Part shown: piece after piece, positions 1 to 8,472 of the stretch | Position numbering within the stretch: the stretch's first letter is position 1 | Layout: each line of letters starts with the position of its first letter | DNA from: Lachnospiraceae bacterium | GTDB taxonomy: Bacteria > Bacillota > Clostridia > Lachnospirales > Lachnospiraceae | Assembly: GCA_029008875.1 (NCBI GenBank) | Contig: JAQXJP010000006.1 | Span: 1-64,000 of the forward strand | Length of the DNA stretch: 64,000 nt | Direction of reading: 5' to 3' | Made by a program: the position numbers and the translations under genes | The notes under the pieces: model-generated | What the model was told of the DNA's origin: nothing | Seen by the model: the letters and a program-made list of their open reading frames with translations, nothing else | Database searches by the model: none

Positions 1-1804
1 ACAGTTAGTTCATGAATTTATCCGAAGAGATGAGGACAATAATGTGGAGTCCATCACAACGGCGCTCAACCATGTGGATTTGGATGTGGAGGAAGGACAG
101 TTTATCGCCATTTTGGGACATAACGGTTCCGGCAAATCCACCCTTGCCAAGCACATCAATGCGCTCCTGGCCCCGTCGGAGGGGACGATTTGGGTGGATG
201 AGATGGATGTGTCCGAGGAGGAGAATATTATTCCGGTCAGGAAGACGGCGGGAATGGTATTTCAGAATCCGGATAACCAGATTGTGGCCAGCGTGGTGGA
301 GGAGGACGTGGGATTCGGACCGGAGAACATCTCGGTGCCCACGGAGGAGATCATCAAGCGTGTCAACCACAGCCTGGAAGCGGTGGGGATGACCAAATAC
401 CGCGCCCATTCCCCCAACAAATTATCCGGGGGACAGAAGCAGCGGGTGGCCATCGCCGGAGTGGTGGCGATGGAACCGAAGTGTATCGTGTTTGACGAGC
501 CCACAGCCATGCTTGACCCAAACGGGCGAAAGGAAATTATCAAGACCGCCCATGAGCTGAACCGGGAAAAGGGCGTGACAGTCCTTTTGATTACACACTA
601 TATGGAAGAGGTTGTGGATGCGGACTATGTCTATGTCATGGAGAAGGGGCAGATTGTCATGCAGGGAAACCCCCGGGAACTTTTCTCCCGTGTGGACGAG
701 CTGAAATCCTACCGCCTGGACGTACCGCAGATGACCTGGCTTGCAGACAACCTGCGCAAGGCGGGACTTCAGATTCCGGCGGGGATTCTCTCCCGAGAGG
801 AATTGGTGGAGAGCCTGATGCAGATTGTGCGCCGGGCCGACATGCATATGATTGCCCAGACGGCCTTGCCGGAATGGGAAAAGGCAGTGCAAAACGAGGA
901 AGCCCAAAAAGTTTTCCCCGGGGAGGAAAATGCCGAGGAGGATTTCGCAAAGTCCGCCACCACGGACATTATTCTGGACCATGTGAGTTACTGTTACAGC
1001 CAGGATACCGCCTACCAGATTCAGGCGTTGAAGGATATTAACCTGACCCTGAAAAAGGGGCAGTTCATCGGAATCATCGGGCATACCGGATCCGGGAAGT
1101 CCACGCTGGTACAGCACCTGAACGGGTTGCTCAAGGCCACGGAGGGACATATCTATGTGGGCGGCGAGGATATCTACGACAACGACTATGATATGCGAAA
1201 ACTCCGGGGAAAAGTAGGACTGGTATTCCAATACCCGGAGTATCAGTTGTTTGAGACCACGGTGTTTGAGGATGTATGTTTCGGACCCAAAAACCAGGGA
1301 TTGGATAAGAAGGAAGTGGAGCTTCGGGCCTTCGAGGCGCTCCGCAATGTTCACTTTCCGGAGGAATTGTTCTTCCAGCCGCCCTTTGATATGTCCGGGG
1401 GACAAAAACGCCGTGCCGCCATTGCTGGAGTGCTGGCCATGAAGCCGGATGTGCTGATTCTGGATGAGCCCACCGCGGGGCTTGACCCGGCGGGGCGGGA
1501 TGAGATTTTGGACCTGATTGCGGGCATGCATCGCGAGCTTGGAATTACCGTTATTCTGGTGTCCCACAGCATGGAAGATGTAGCGCAATATGTGGAGCGC
1601 ATCATTGTGATGAATCAGGGCTCTGTCATGTTTGACGAGGAACCCAAGGAAGTGTTCCGACATTACCGTGAGCTGGAGCAGGTGGGACTTGCCGCACCGC
1701 AGGTAACCTATCTCATGCATGACCTGCAGGAGCGAGGCCTGGATGTGGATTTGGAGGCGACAACGGTGACACAGGCCACGGCCGCTATTTTGAGAGCAAT
1801 TTAG
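1..1804 (+). CDS. ecfA: Energy-coupling factor transporter ATPase, EcfA1-EcfA2 fusion (5' end outside window)
   Basis: This protein powers ECF-type vitamin and metal uptake by hydrolysing ATP next to EcfT at the membrane. Two complete ABC cassettes lie in one chain. The first has Walker A GHNGSGKS (about 116-139), signature LSGGQ (about 421) and Walker B IVFDEPTAMLDP. The second has GHTGSGKS (about 1080-1103), signature MSGGQ (about 1393) and LILDEPTAGLDP. Both are followed by the H-loop histidine. A GTG occurs at 44, but the frame stays open to the left edge and encodes VHEFIRRDEDNN, typical of EcfA N-termini, so the gene begins before the window. In most Firmicutes ecfA1 and ecfA2 are separate genes; here an acidic linker joins them. 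ecfT follows after 17 bases. Confidence 0.93.
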   Translation, partial: QLVHEFIRRDEDNNVESITTALNHVDLDVEEGQFIAILGHNGSGKSTLAKHINALLAPSEGTIWVDEMDVSEEENIIPVRKTAGMVFQNPDNQIVASVVEEDVGFGPENISVPTEEIIKRVNHSLEAVGMTKYRAHSPNKLSGGQKQRVAIAGVVAMEPKCIVFDEPTAMLDPNGRKEIIKTAHELNREKGVTVLLITHYMEEVVDADYVYVMEKGQIVMQGNPRELFSRVDELKSYRLDVPQMTWLADNLRKAGLQIPAGILSREELVESLMQIVRRADMHMIAQTALPEWEKAVQNEEAQKVFPGEENAEEDFAKSATTDIILDHVSYCYSQDTAYQIQALKDINLTLKKGQFIGIIGHTGSGKSTLVQHLNGLLKATEGHIYVGGEDIYDNDYDMRKLRGKVGLVFQYPEYQLFETTVFEDVCFGPKNQGLDKKEVELRAFEALRNVHFPEELFFQPPFDMSGGQKRRAAIAGVLAMKPDVLILDEPTAGLDPAGRDEILDLIAGMHRELGITVILVSHSMEDVAQYVERIIVMNQGSVMFDEEPKEVFRHYRELEQVGLAAPQVTYLMHDLQERGLDVDLEATTVTQATAAILRAI

Positions 1805-1821
1805 AAGTAAAGGATACAATT

Positions 1822-2637
1822 ATGATACGAGATATTACCATCGGCCAGTATTATCCGGCGAACTCCGTCATTCATAAACTGGACCCACGTGTAAAACTTT
1901 TTGCAACAATGATATATATTATCGGGCTTTTCTGCTTCAAGGGGGTATTGTCCCTGGGGTTGATTGCGCTGTTTTTGTTTGCCATGGTCCGCTTGTCGAA
2001 GGTTCCTTTCAAATTTATTGTAAAGGGACTCAAAGCAATCGTGGTATTGCTCATGATTACAGCCACCTTTAACCTGCTGCTGACACCGGGAGAAACGGTG
2101 TTCTGGCACTGGAAATCGCTCCAGATTACCGACACCGGAATTACCAATGCGGTGGTCATGACGGTCCGTTTGATGTTCCTTATCATCGGAACCTCTCTCA
2201 TGACACTTACCACAACCCCCAATCAGTTGACGGACGCCCTGGAGACCTCCCTGAAGCCTCTGACAAAAATTCATGTGCCGGTACATGCCATTGCCATGAT
2301 GATGTCCATAGCCCTCCGTTTTATTCCGATTTTGATTGAGGAAACCGACAAAATCATGAAGGCCCAGATGGCCAGAGGAGCGGATTTCGAGCACGGAAAT
2401 ATCATACAGCGTGCCAAGAATATGGTTCCGCTTCTGGTGCCCCTGTTCGTCTCCGCATTTCGCCGGGCGGATGAGCTGGCCATGGCAATGGAAGCCCGCT
2501 GCTACAACGGGGGAGAGGGCAGAACCAAGATGAAGCCCCTTGTGTATCAGACCAAGGATCGTGTGGCTTACGTGATTGTGCTTCTGTGGCTTGCCCTTGT
2601 GATTGCGGCACGAATTTTGGTTCCATGGCCGCAATAG
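1822..2637 (+). CDS. ecfT: Energy-coupling factor transporter transmembrane protein EcfT
   Basis: EcfT is the membrane scaffold that couples the ATPase pair to interchangeable substrate-binding S components. The 271-residue protein has several hydrophobic stretches in the first half. It carries the two conserved coupling-helix motifs of the family, seen here as MARGADF and MEARCYNGG, with the Ala-Arg dipeptides that contact the ATPases. The ATG lies 17 bases after the ecfA stop, with a weak GTAAAGGA ribosome binding site. No S component is next to it, which fits a general-purpose (group II) ECF module shared by unlinked S proteins. It is co-transcribed with ecfA and truA. Confidence 0.95.
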   Translation: MIRDITIGQYYPANSVIHKLDPRVKLFATMIYIIGLFCFKGVLSLGLIALFLFAMVRLSKVPFKFIVKGLKAIVVLLMITATFNLLLTPGETVFWHWKSLQITDTGITNAVVMTVRLMFLIIGTSLMTLTTTPNQLTDALETSLKPLTKIHVPVHAIAMMMSIALRFIPILIEETDKIMKAQMARGADFEHGNIIQRAKNMVPLLVPLFVSAFRRADELAMAMEARCYNGGEGRTKMKPLVYQTKDRVAYVIVLLWLALVIAARILVPWPQ

Positions 2638-2656
2638 TGTGTGGAAGGGATGACAA

Positions 2657-3424
2657 ATGAAGCGAATTCGATTGACCGTCGCATATGATGGCACCAACTA
2701 TTGCGGTTGGCAGATTCAGCCAAACGGTGTGACGATACAGCAAAAATTGAATGAAGCGCTATCCGATCTGCTGGGGGAGGATATTCAGGTAACCGGCGCA
2801 AGCCGCACGGATTCCGGGGTTCACTCCTTGGGAAATGTGTGTGTGTTTGACACGGAGACAAAAATGCCCGGGGAGAAGATTAGTTACGCCCTGAATCAGC
2901 GGCTCCCGGATGATATCGTGGTGGTGGACTCCAGAGAGACTTCTATGGATTTTCACCCGCGGTTCTCCAAAAGCCGGAAGACCTATGAGTATCGAATCCT
3001 GAACCGGAAATTCCCGGATCCCACAAGACGGTTGGATACCCACTTTTTTCACTATCCCCTGGATGTGGAATTGATGCAGAAGGCTGCGGATGCGCTGGTG
3101 GGAGAGCATGACTTTAAGAGCTTTGCCTCGGTGCATATGCAATCGGAGACATCGGTTCGCACCATCTACCGGTGTCAGGTTACCAGGGACGAGCACGATA
3201 TCGTGACCATTTCCGTCACAGGGAACGGTTTTTTGTACAACATGGTGCGGATCATTGCGGGAACCCTGATTCAGGTCGGAACGGGGATGATTGCCCCGGA
3301 GGAAATTCCGCAGATACTGGAGCGGAAGGACCGGGAAGCGGCAGGCCCCACGGCACCGGCCAAGGGCCTTACCATGATCGGCCTGGAATATGAGGAAGAC
3401 GGGAAAAATATCTTGACAGAGTAA
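2657..3424 (+). CDS. truA: tRNA pseudouridine(38-40) synthase TruA
   Basis: TruA converts uridines 38-40 in the tRNA anticodon arm to pseudouridine. The 255-residue protein starts with RIRLTVAYDGTNYCGWQ, the usual opening of the family. It carries the catalytic aspartate in SRTDSGVHS; most TruA proteins have Gly where the first Ser stands. The FLYNMVRIIAGTL segment near residue 195 is also typical. GGAAGGGA upstream supports the ATG. The gene is the last of the ecf operon, and its 3' end contains the -35 box of the next promoter. Confidence 0.96.
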   Translation: MKRIRLTVAYDGTNYCGWQIQPNGVTIQQKLNEALSDLLGEDIQVTGASRTDSGVHSLGNVCVFDTETKMPGEKISYALNQRLPDDIVVVDSRETSMDFHPRFSKSRKTYEYRILNRKFPDPTRRLDTHFFHYPLDVELMQKAADALVGEHDFKSFASVHMQSETSVRTIYRCQVTRDEHDIVTISVTGNGFLYNMVRIIAGTLIQVGTGMIAPEEIPQILERKDREAAGPTAPAKGLTMIGLEYEEDGKNILTE

Positions 3425-3441
3425 AATCGAGAGATTATAAT
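3413..3441 (+). promoter_or_regulatory. Perfect sigma-A promoter for rplM-rpsI, inside the end of truA
   Basis: TTGACA (3413-3418) and TATAAT (3436-3441) are separated by exactly 17 bases, a full consensus match. The -35 box lies within the last codons of truA. Transcription should begin near 3448, giving a leader of about 150 bases before rplM. Confidence 0.9.
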
Positions 3442-3447
3442 ATGTAA

Positions 3448-3596
3448 GTCTGCGATAGTATAGAGATGCAAGCCAAAGCCCCGGCGAGCATTTAAACTAT
3501 AAAGTAAGATTGAACGATGCGGGATAGCGTCCGGACATACGAGATTCCAAAACGTTCACCGAAATGAATTGTTAACCATATAAGGAGGATAACCTA
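3448..3596 (+). promoter_or_regulatory. Structured 5' leader of rplM, probable ribosomal-protein autoregulatory leader
   Basis: Two paired regions can be drawn by hand. In the first, TATAG (3459-3463) pairs with CTATA (3497-3501), ATGC (3466-3469) with GCAT (3488-3491), and GCC (3472-3474) with GGC (3483-3485). In the second, TGAACG (3511-3516) pairs with CGTTCA (3553-3558). Leaders that bind L13 are known upstream of rplM in Firmicutes. Assignment to that family is inferred from position and structure, not from a model match. Confidence 0.55.
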
Positions 3597-4025
3597 ATGA
3601 AGACATTTATGGCTAGTCCTGCTACCATCGAGAGAAAGTGGTATGTAGTTGACGCTGAAGGCAAGACTTTAGGACGTTTAGCATCAGAAGTTGCTAAGGT
3701 ATTAAGAGGAAAGAATAAAGCAATCTTTACTCCGCACATCGACACAGGCGATTATGTAATCGTTGTGAATGCAGAGAAGATTCAGGTAACCGGTAAGAAG
3801 TTGGATCAGAAGATTTACTACAAGCATTCCGATTATGTTGGCGGAATGAAAGAGACCACCCTCAGAGAAATGCTTGCAAAGCATCCGGAGCGCGTTATCG
3901 AGTTCGCGGTGAAGGGAATGCTTCCAAAGGGACCTTTGGGACGTGAGATGTACAAGAAGTTGTTCGTATATGCCGGACCTGATCACAAGCATGCAGCGCA
4001 GAAGCCGGAAGAGCTTACATTTTAA
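3597..4025 (+). CDS. rplM: 50S ribosomal protein L13
   Basis: L13 is an early-assembling 50S protein that contacts 23S rRNA. The 142-residue length and the segments [30 protein letters not shown] and [17 protein letters not shown] are diagnostic. A strong TAAGGAGGAT sits 9 bases before the ATG. Codon choice differs from the preceding genes, with more AAG, GTT and GCA, as expected for a highly expressed gene. It forms a two-gene unit with rpsI, with its own promoter and terminator. Confidence 0.98.
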   Translation: MKTFMASPATIERKWYVVDAEGKTLGRLASEVAKVLRGKNKAIFTPHIDTGDYVIVVNAEKIQVTGKKLDQKIYYKHSDYVGGMKETTLREMLAKHPERVIEFAVKGMLPKGPLGREMYKKLFVYAGPDHKHAAQKPEELTF

Positions 4026-4041
4026 TAGGAGGTAAAGAACA

Positions 4042-4434
4042 TTGGCTACTACAAAGTATTACGGAACCGGAAGAAGAAAATCATCTGTTGCCAGAGTATA
4101 TTTAGTACCGGGAACAGGCAAGGTTACAATCAATAAAAGAGATATTGATGAGTACTTAGGTCTTGAGACCCTCAAGGTTATCGTTCGTCAGCCGTTGGTA
4201 TTGACCGAGAACGTTGACAAGTTTGACGTGTTGGTTAACGTAAAGGGTGGCGGTTACGCAGGACAGGCAGGAGCTATCCGCCACGGTGTTGCTCGTGCAC
4301 TCCTTCAGGTAGATGAAGATTACAGACCGGCTCTTAAGAAGGCAGGATTCCTGACAAGAGATCCTCGTATGAAAGAGCGTAAGAAATACGGTCTCAAAGC
4401 AGCAAGAAGAGCACCGCAGTTCTCAAAGAGATAA
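4042..4434 (+). CDS. rpsI: 30S ribosomal protein S9
   Basis: S9 is a 30S head protein whose C-terminal tail reaches the P-site tRNA. The 130-residue chain starts [18 protein letters not shown] and ends in the conserved RRAPQFSKR tail. The start codon is TTG at 4042, chosen because AGGAGGT lies 8 bases upstream and homologues begin at this residue. The gene follows rplM after 16 bases and is followed by a strong terminator. Confidence 0.98.
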   Translation: MATTKYYGTGRRKSSVARVYLVPGTGKVTINKRDIDEYLGLETLKVIVRQPLVLTENVDKFDVLVNVKGGGYAGQAGAIRHGVARALLQVDEDYRPALKKAGFLTRDPRMKERKKYGLKAARRAPQFSKR

Positions 4435-4581
4435 GGATTACTGCGAATGGCAGTATATGGAAAGAGCTTCCGAGTTTACTCGAGAAGCTCTTTTTATATG
4501 CTGTCATTCATTGGAAGACAAGAAATGACCGAGATGGAGCGAAGCGGAATCGAGGTTGTTTCTTGGATTCGCAGTAATCCT
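4434..4581. repeat. 15-bp perfect inverted repeat enclosing the rpsI terminator
   Basis: AGGATTACTGCGAAT (4434-4448, beginning on the last base of the rpsI stop) is the exact reverse complement of 4567-4581. The 118 bases between them hold the rpsI terminator and a smaller GTCATT/AATGAC pair. The function is unknown. It could be the outer stem of a structured 3' UTR or a small inserted element. Confidence 0.6.
4461..4495 (+). terminator. Rho-independent terminator of rplM-rpsI
   Basis: AAAGAGCTTC pairs with GAAGCTCTTT, extended by an inner CGAG/CTCG pair, and is followed by a run of five T. Confidence 0.9.
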
Positions 4582-4652
4582 GTATTCCAATTTTTTGTAT
4601 ATTCCCCCTCCTTTTTTGCATACTATAACAGTATCGAGAAAGGAGGATTTTT

Positions 4653-5897
4653 ATGAATCCATTTTATGAGAAAGCCTGTCGCGCCGAATCGGTATATATG
4701 GATTGGCAGACAATGTATCCCAAGCCGTACTGCAAAGAAGAAGTAGATCCATATACAAAAGTGCGTATTATCCTGATGAACGGTACAGAATTTGAAGCAA
4801 CCTGGTTCAGTCATCAATTTCATCGGCACTGCAGCGATAACTCCTTGAGAAGGCAACTGTCCATTCTCCGCAGGGCGGAGCAACAGCAGCAGAAGAGGCT
4901 TGCCTGCCTGAAACCGGCAAATGAATCCATTTTGGAGCACACCATAGGCTATGAACAGCTGGCGGTTGATTTGACGGCAATTTTGGCCCAGAGAGAACCG
5001 GATCCATATGTAGTAAAAACCATGAATCTTGCGTTACTGGAAGACTTTGATCACCTGTATCGCTACGCAGATCTGATGAATTTTGAGCGTGGAGTACATG
5101 CAGAGCGATTGGTGGGATGTTACACGGAGATTATGCCGGGAAGACCTACCATCAGTGAACACCGCCACCCCAACGACAGTGTGCGCTATTACTGTGACTT
5201 CAAAAAAGCTGCGCCCATCACCAAGCTGAACACCGCAATCATCACCGCTGCGGAACAGCAGACCATGAACTTTTACATGAATCAGTGCGGTTTTTATGAG
5301 AGCGAATTGGGGCGGAGGCTGTATCAGGAAATCGCAATGATTGAGGAGCAGCATGTAACGGAATACGGTTCTTTGCTGGATCCCACCTGTACATGGCTTG
5401 AAAATCTGCTTCTGCACGAATACACAGAGTGTTATCTGTATTATTCCTGCATGCAGGATGAGACGGACTGTTATGTCAGAAAAATCTGGGAGGAGCACTT
5501 TGACATCGAGCTTGCACACCTTCATCGGGCAGCGGAATTGCTCAAAAAGTATGAAGGAAAAGAGTGGCAGCAGGTTATTCCGGACGGAGAATTCCCGGAA
5601 CTGTTGCGTTTCACTCCCCAGAAGGAATACGTGCGCAAGGTGTTGGCGGAAACGGTATTCAACACCGCAGACAGAGAAAATCCGCAAAAACCGGTATGCG
5701 ATCTTCCGAAGGACGCGGATTTCTTCCAGTATCAAAGCATCGTGAACCATGATGTCAATCAGGTGGCCAGCCACCGGGTGATTGTGCGGGAAATCCAGGC
5801 AAAGGGGCATGATTACCGCTTTGAGGAGAGGGCAAATCCAATTCAGGAACTGCAATGTCGAACCTGTGATAATACGACAGTGGGAAGATGTTGCTAG
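4653..5897 (+). CDS. Ferritin-like helical-bundle protein, function unknown
   Basis: The 414-residue protein has no close named family that I recognise. It contains two sets of long helices with E-x(n)-E-x-x-H spacing. The first is around residues 90-145, with LEHTIGYEQLAV and EDFDHLYRYA. The second is around 205-300, with ESELGRRLYQEIAMIEEQH, LLHEYTECYL and WEEHFDIELAHLHRA. That pattern resembles the di-iron four-helix bundles of the ferritin and rubrerythrin group. The C-terminus ends in a cysteine-rich tail, CRTCDNTTVGRCC. There is no signal peptide or membrane segment, so it is probably cytoplasmic. AGAAAGGAGGA sits 7 bases before the ATG. It appears monocistronic. A role in oxygen or iron handling is inference only. 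Confidence 0.6.
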   Translation: MNPFYEKACRAESVYMDWQTMYPKPYCKEEVDPYTKVRIILMNGTEFEATWFSHQFHRHCSDNSLRRQLSILRRAEQQQQKRLACLKPANESILEHTIGYEQLAVDLTAILAQREPDPYVVKTMNLALLEDFDHLYRYADLMNFERGVHAERLVGCYTEIMPGRPTISEHRHPNDSVRYYCDFKKAAPITKLNTAIITAAEQQTMNFYMNQCGFYESELGRRLYQEIAMIEEQHVTEYGSLLDPTCTWLENLLLHEYTECYLYYSCMQDETDCYVRKIWEEHFDIELAHLHRAAELLKKYEGKEWQQVIPDGEFPELLRFTPQKEYVRKVLAETVFNTADRENPQKPVCDLPKDADFFQYQSIVNHDVNQVASHRVIVREIQAKGHDYRFEERANPIQELQCRTCDNTTVGRCC

Positions 5898-5945
5898 ACT
5901 TTTTATCCATGGAAAGATTATAATGTTTCCATGGATAAATTTTTT
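5895..5945 (+). promoter_or_regulatory. Terminator-like palindrome with the pyk promoter nested in it
   Basis: TTTATCCATGGAAA (5902-5915) pairs perfectly with TTTCCATGGATAAA (5926-5939) and is followed by six T, so it should end transcription of the ferritin-like gene. The loop contains TATAAT (5919-5924). TAGACT (5895-5900) lies 18 bases upstream of it, giving a plausible promoter for pyk with a start near 5931. The palindrome brackets the -10 box and might also be an operator. Confidence 0.6.
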
Positions 5946-5964
5946 GTTGGGAAGGATAGGTAAG

Positions 5965-7380
5965 ATGAGAAAAACAAAAATTATCGGAACAATCGGACCG
6001 GCGTGTGAAAATGACGAGGTACTGAAGGAAATGTGTCTGGCGGGAATGAATGTTGCAAGACTGAATTTTTCCCACGGCACATTGGAAGAACAGAAGAAAA
6101 AAGTGGACTTGGTGAAACGGGTAAGAGAGGCGGTGGGCCTTCCAATTGCAATCATGCTGGACACCAAGGGACCTGAATATCGGATAAAGACGTTTGCAGA
6201 TCACAAGATTACACTTGCAGACGGAGATCAATTCATTTTTACCACAGAGGAGGTGCAGGGAGACCAAAACCGCGTATCGGTCACCTACAAGAATCTTGTT
6301 GAGGACCTGGCCGTGGGAGATACCATCCTGGTCAATAACGGCCTTGTCATTTTTGAAGTGACGGAATTGCGCCCCGCGGAGGCAGTGTGCAAAGTGGTGG
6401 TGGGCGGAGTTTTATCCGACCGCAAGAGCATGAATTTCCCCAATAAGGTCATGAACCAGGAATACCTGAGTGAGCAGGACAAGGAGGATTTGCTGTTTGG
6501 AATTGAGAATGACGTGGATTTTGTGGCGGCATCCTTTGTATCCACCGGCGACGATGTGAGAAAACTGCGAAATTTCCTGAATGAGAATGGCGGAAAAAGT
6601 ATCGATATCATCGCAAAAATCGAGAACCGTTCCGGGGTGGAAAACATCGATGAAATCTGTGAAATCGCAGACGGAATTATGATTGCACGAGGGGACTTGG
6701 GCGTGGAGATTCCGGCTATGGAGGTTCCGGCCGTGCAGAAATACCTGATCAACAAGTGCCGTATGAACGGCAGCCGCGTGATCACCGCAACGGAGATGCT
6801 GGAGTCCATGATCAACAATCCTCGGGCAACCCGCGCGGAGATTTCCGACGTGGCAAATGCCGTCTATGACGGAACCTCGGCGGTGATGCTGTCCGGGGAG
6901 ACAGCCGCAGGAAAATATCCGGTGCTGTCGGTGCGCAGTATGGCGGAAACCGTGGAGTATACGGAACGGCAGATTCACTATGCGAAGCGCTTCCGGGCAT
7001 TCCATTTTGAGGGGACAAACAATCTGGACGCAGTGTCCCATTCCACCTGCGCCATGGCCATTGATGTGGGTGCGAAATGCATCGTGGTTAACTCCCTGAG
7101 CGGGAAAACAGCGCGAATGGTCAGCCGTTTCCGCTGTCCGGTGGACGTGATCGGAATGACCACCTCCGTGAAGGGGTGGAGAAAACTTAACCTGAGTTGG
7201 GGAGTGACCCCTGTCATGTGCCCCACCTATGGCACCATGGAGGAAATGTTTGACCACGATATGGACAAGGCCAAGGAAGTATTCGGGCTGCAGAAGGGTG
7301 ACAACGTGGTGCTGACCGGTGGCGATATGAATGGTGAGCACGGCAACACCAACATCATCAAGGTGGAATGTGTGCAGTAG
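5965..7380 (+). CDS. pyk: Pyruvate kinase (short form)
   Basis: Pyruvate kinase makes pyruvate and ATP from phosphoenolpyruvate in the last step of glycolysis. The protein has 471 residues and opens with MRKTKIIGTIGPAC. It has the metal-binding IMIARGDLGVEIP segment and the TRAEISDVANAVYDGTSAVM active-site region. TATEMLESM stands where most homologues have a Gln before MLESM. There is no C-terminal PEP-utiliser-like extension, which many Bacilli enzymes have. The ATG at 5965 was chosen over an earlier in-frame position because it follows GGAAGGATAGG and matches homologue N-termini. Confidence 0.96.
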   Translation: MRKTKIIGTIGPACENDEVLKEMCLAGMNVARLNFSHGTLEEQKKKVDLVKRVREAVGLPIAIMLDTKGPEYRIKTFADHKITLADGDQFIFTTEEVQGDQNRVSVTYKNLVEDLAVGDTILVNNGLVIFEVTELRPAEAVCKVVVGGVLSDRKSMNFPNKVMNQEYLSEQDKEDLLFGIENDVDFVAASFVSTGDDVRKLRNFLNENGGKSIDIIAKIENRSGVENIDEICEIADGIMIARGDLGVEIPAMEVPAVQKYLINKCRMNGSRVITATEMLESMINNPRATRAEISDVANAVYDGTSAVMLSGETAAGKYPVLSVRSMAETVEYTERQIHYAKRFRAFHFEGTNNLDAVSHSTCAMAIDVGAKCIVVNSLSGKTARMVSRFRCPVDVIGMTTSVKGWRKLNLSWGVTPVMCPTYGTMEEMFDHDMDKAKEVFGLQKGDNVVLTGGDMNGEHGNTNIIKVECVQ

Positions 7381-7481
7381 AAAAACCACGGCAAAAGGGT
7401 CAAAATTACTGTAATTTGGTGCAAATATGAGATAAGTTGTGATATAATAATTCCATATTGGCAACGGAGTTTACTTAAGAT

Positions 7482-8465
7482 ATGGATGAGCAACTCACCA
7501 GGGAACAGGAGAAGAAAATAAGACAGCGGCAACGCAGGGTCAGAAAACTAATGGCGACATTCGTTCTGACTCTTGTTGTCGCGTTTTTTTTGGGCGTTGT
7601 GGTGGGGCGGCTCACCGCACTGCACGAGGTGGATCTGGCGGTTCGGGACCAGGGATATGAGAATCCCCAGCTGGGAAAGCTTCTTAGCATTGTGCGGCGG
7701 GCGGAAAGCCAGGAGACCGAGGAAACCGAGACGGAGGAGCCGGAGATTTTGGAGGAGGTGGGAGTGCCACAGAGCTATTCCAAGACCCAGGCCCTCAACA
7801 TCATCAAGGAGCGGGGGGAAGAGGATGCGAGATATCTCGACATTTACGATAATTCCGCCATCTACCCGGAGCGCCTGCTGGTAGATTTGGCAAACAACCC
7901 GGAAATGCTGGAATTTGTGGCAAATTATCCGGACGGCGGGGCGGAGGACGATTCCCTGACGGAGAAGGAACTGAAGGCGAAATGCCCTCTCTTACTGCAG
8001 TGGGACAGCCGTTGGGGATATGATACATATGGGGACAGCAGTTGTATTGCTGTCAGCGGATGCGGGCCCACCGCGCTGGCCATGGCGGTGGTGGCACTCA
8101 CCGATGAGGAGGTGACACCGGCGGAGGTGGCGCAGTATGCCATGGACCATAATTATTATCTGAAGGGAACGGGAACCCTGTGGAAGCTGATGACGGACGG
8201 CGCCGCCCATTATGGACTGAATTCCGAAAAAATCGGAATCAACCAAAAGGAGATGGAGGACGCTCTGGACCATGGGGCCATTTTGGTTTTATCAGTAAAA
8301 AAAGGGGATTTTACCAACATCGGACATTTTATCGTGGTGTATGACTACGACGAAAACGGATTCAAAGTAAACGATCCCTTTTGCAAATATAAAAGCTCCG
8401 TGCAGTGGTCTTATGAGCAATTGTCCAAGCAGACCAAGGCGGTGTGGAGCATGACGGCAAAGTAG
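7482..8465 (+). CDS. Membrane-anchored C39-like cysteine peptidase
   Basis: The 327-residue protein has a basic cytoplasmic start (about residues 5-25) and one membrane helix (about 27-47, LMATFVLTLVVAFFLGVVVG). A Glu/Thr-rich linker follows, then an extracellular peptidase C39-like domain from about residue 170. The papain-fold catalytic set is visible: Cys194 in SGCGPT, His282 in GHFIVV and Asp298 in VNDPF. Such domains cleave at Gly-Gly or act on peptides at the cell surface; the substrate here is unknown. The ribosome binding site (CGGAG) is weak and 12 bases away. A TATAAT at 7443-7448 may be the -10 box. The methyltransferase gene follows after 7 bases. Confidence 0.8.
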   Translation: MDEQLTREQEKKIRQRQRRVRKLMATFVLTLVVAFFLGVVVGRLTALHEVDLAVRDQGYENPQLGKLLSIVRRAESQETEETETEEPEILEEVGVPQSYSKTQALNIIKERGEEDARYLDIYDNSAIYPERLLVDLANNPEMLEFVANYPDGGAEDDSLTEKELKAKCPLLLQWDSRWGYDTYGDSSCIAVSGCGPTALAMAVVALTDEEVTPAEVAQYAMDHNYYLKGTGTLWKLMTDGAAHYGLNSEKIGINQKEMEDALDHGAILVLSVKKGDFTNIGHFIVVYDYDENGFKVNDPFCKYKSSVQWSYEQLSKQTKAVWSMTAK

Positions 8466-8472
8466 GAAAGTT

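Noticed and set aside
422-1819. Long open frame antisense to ecfA
   Set aside because: It follows the codon pattern of the ATPase gene on the other strand, has no ribosome binding site and no recognisable protein features.
4447-4656. 69-residue frame between rpsI and the ferritin-like gene
   Set aside because: It runs through the rpsI terminator, lacks a ribosome binding site and has no protein-like features.
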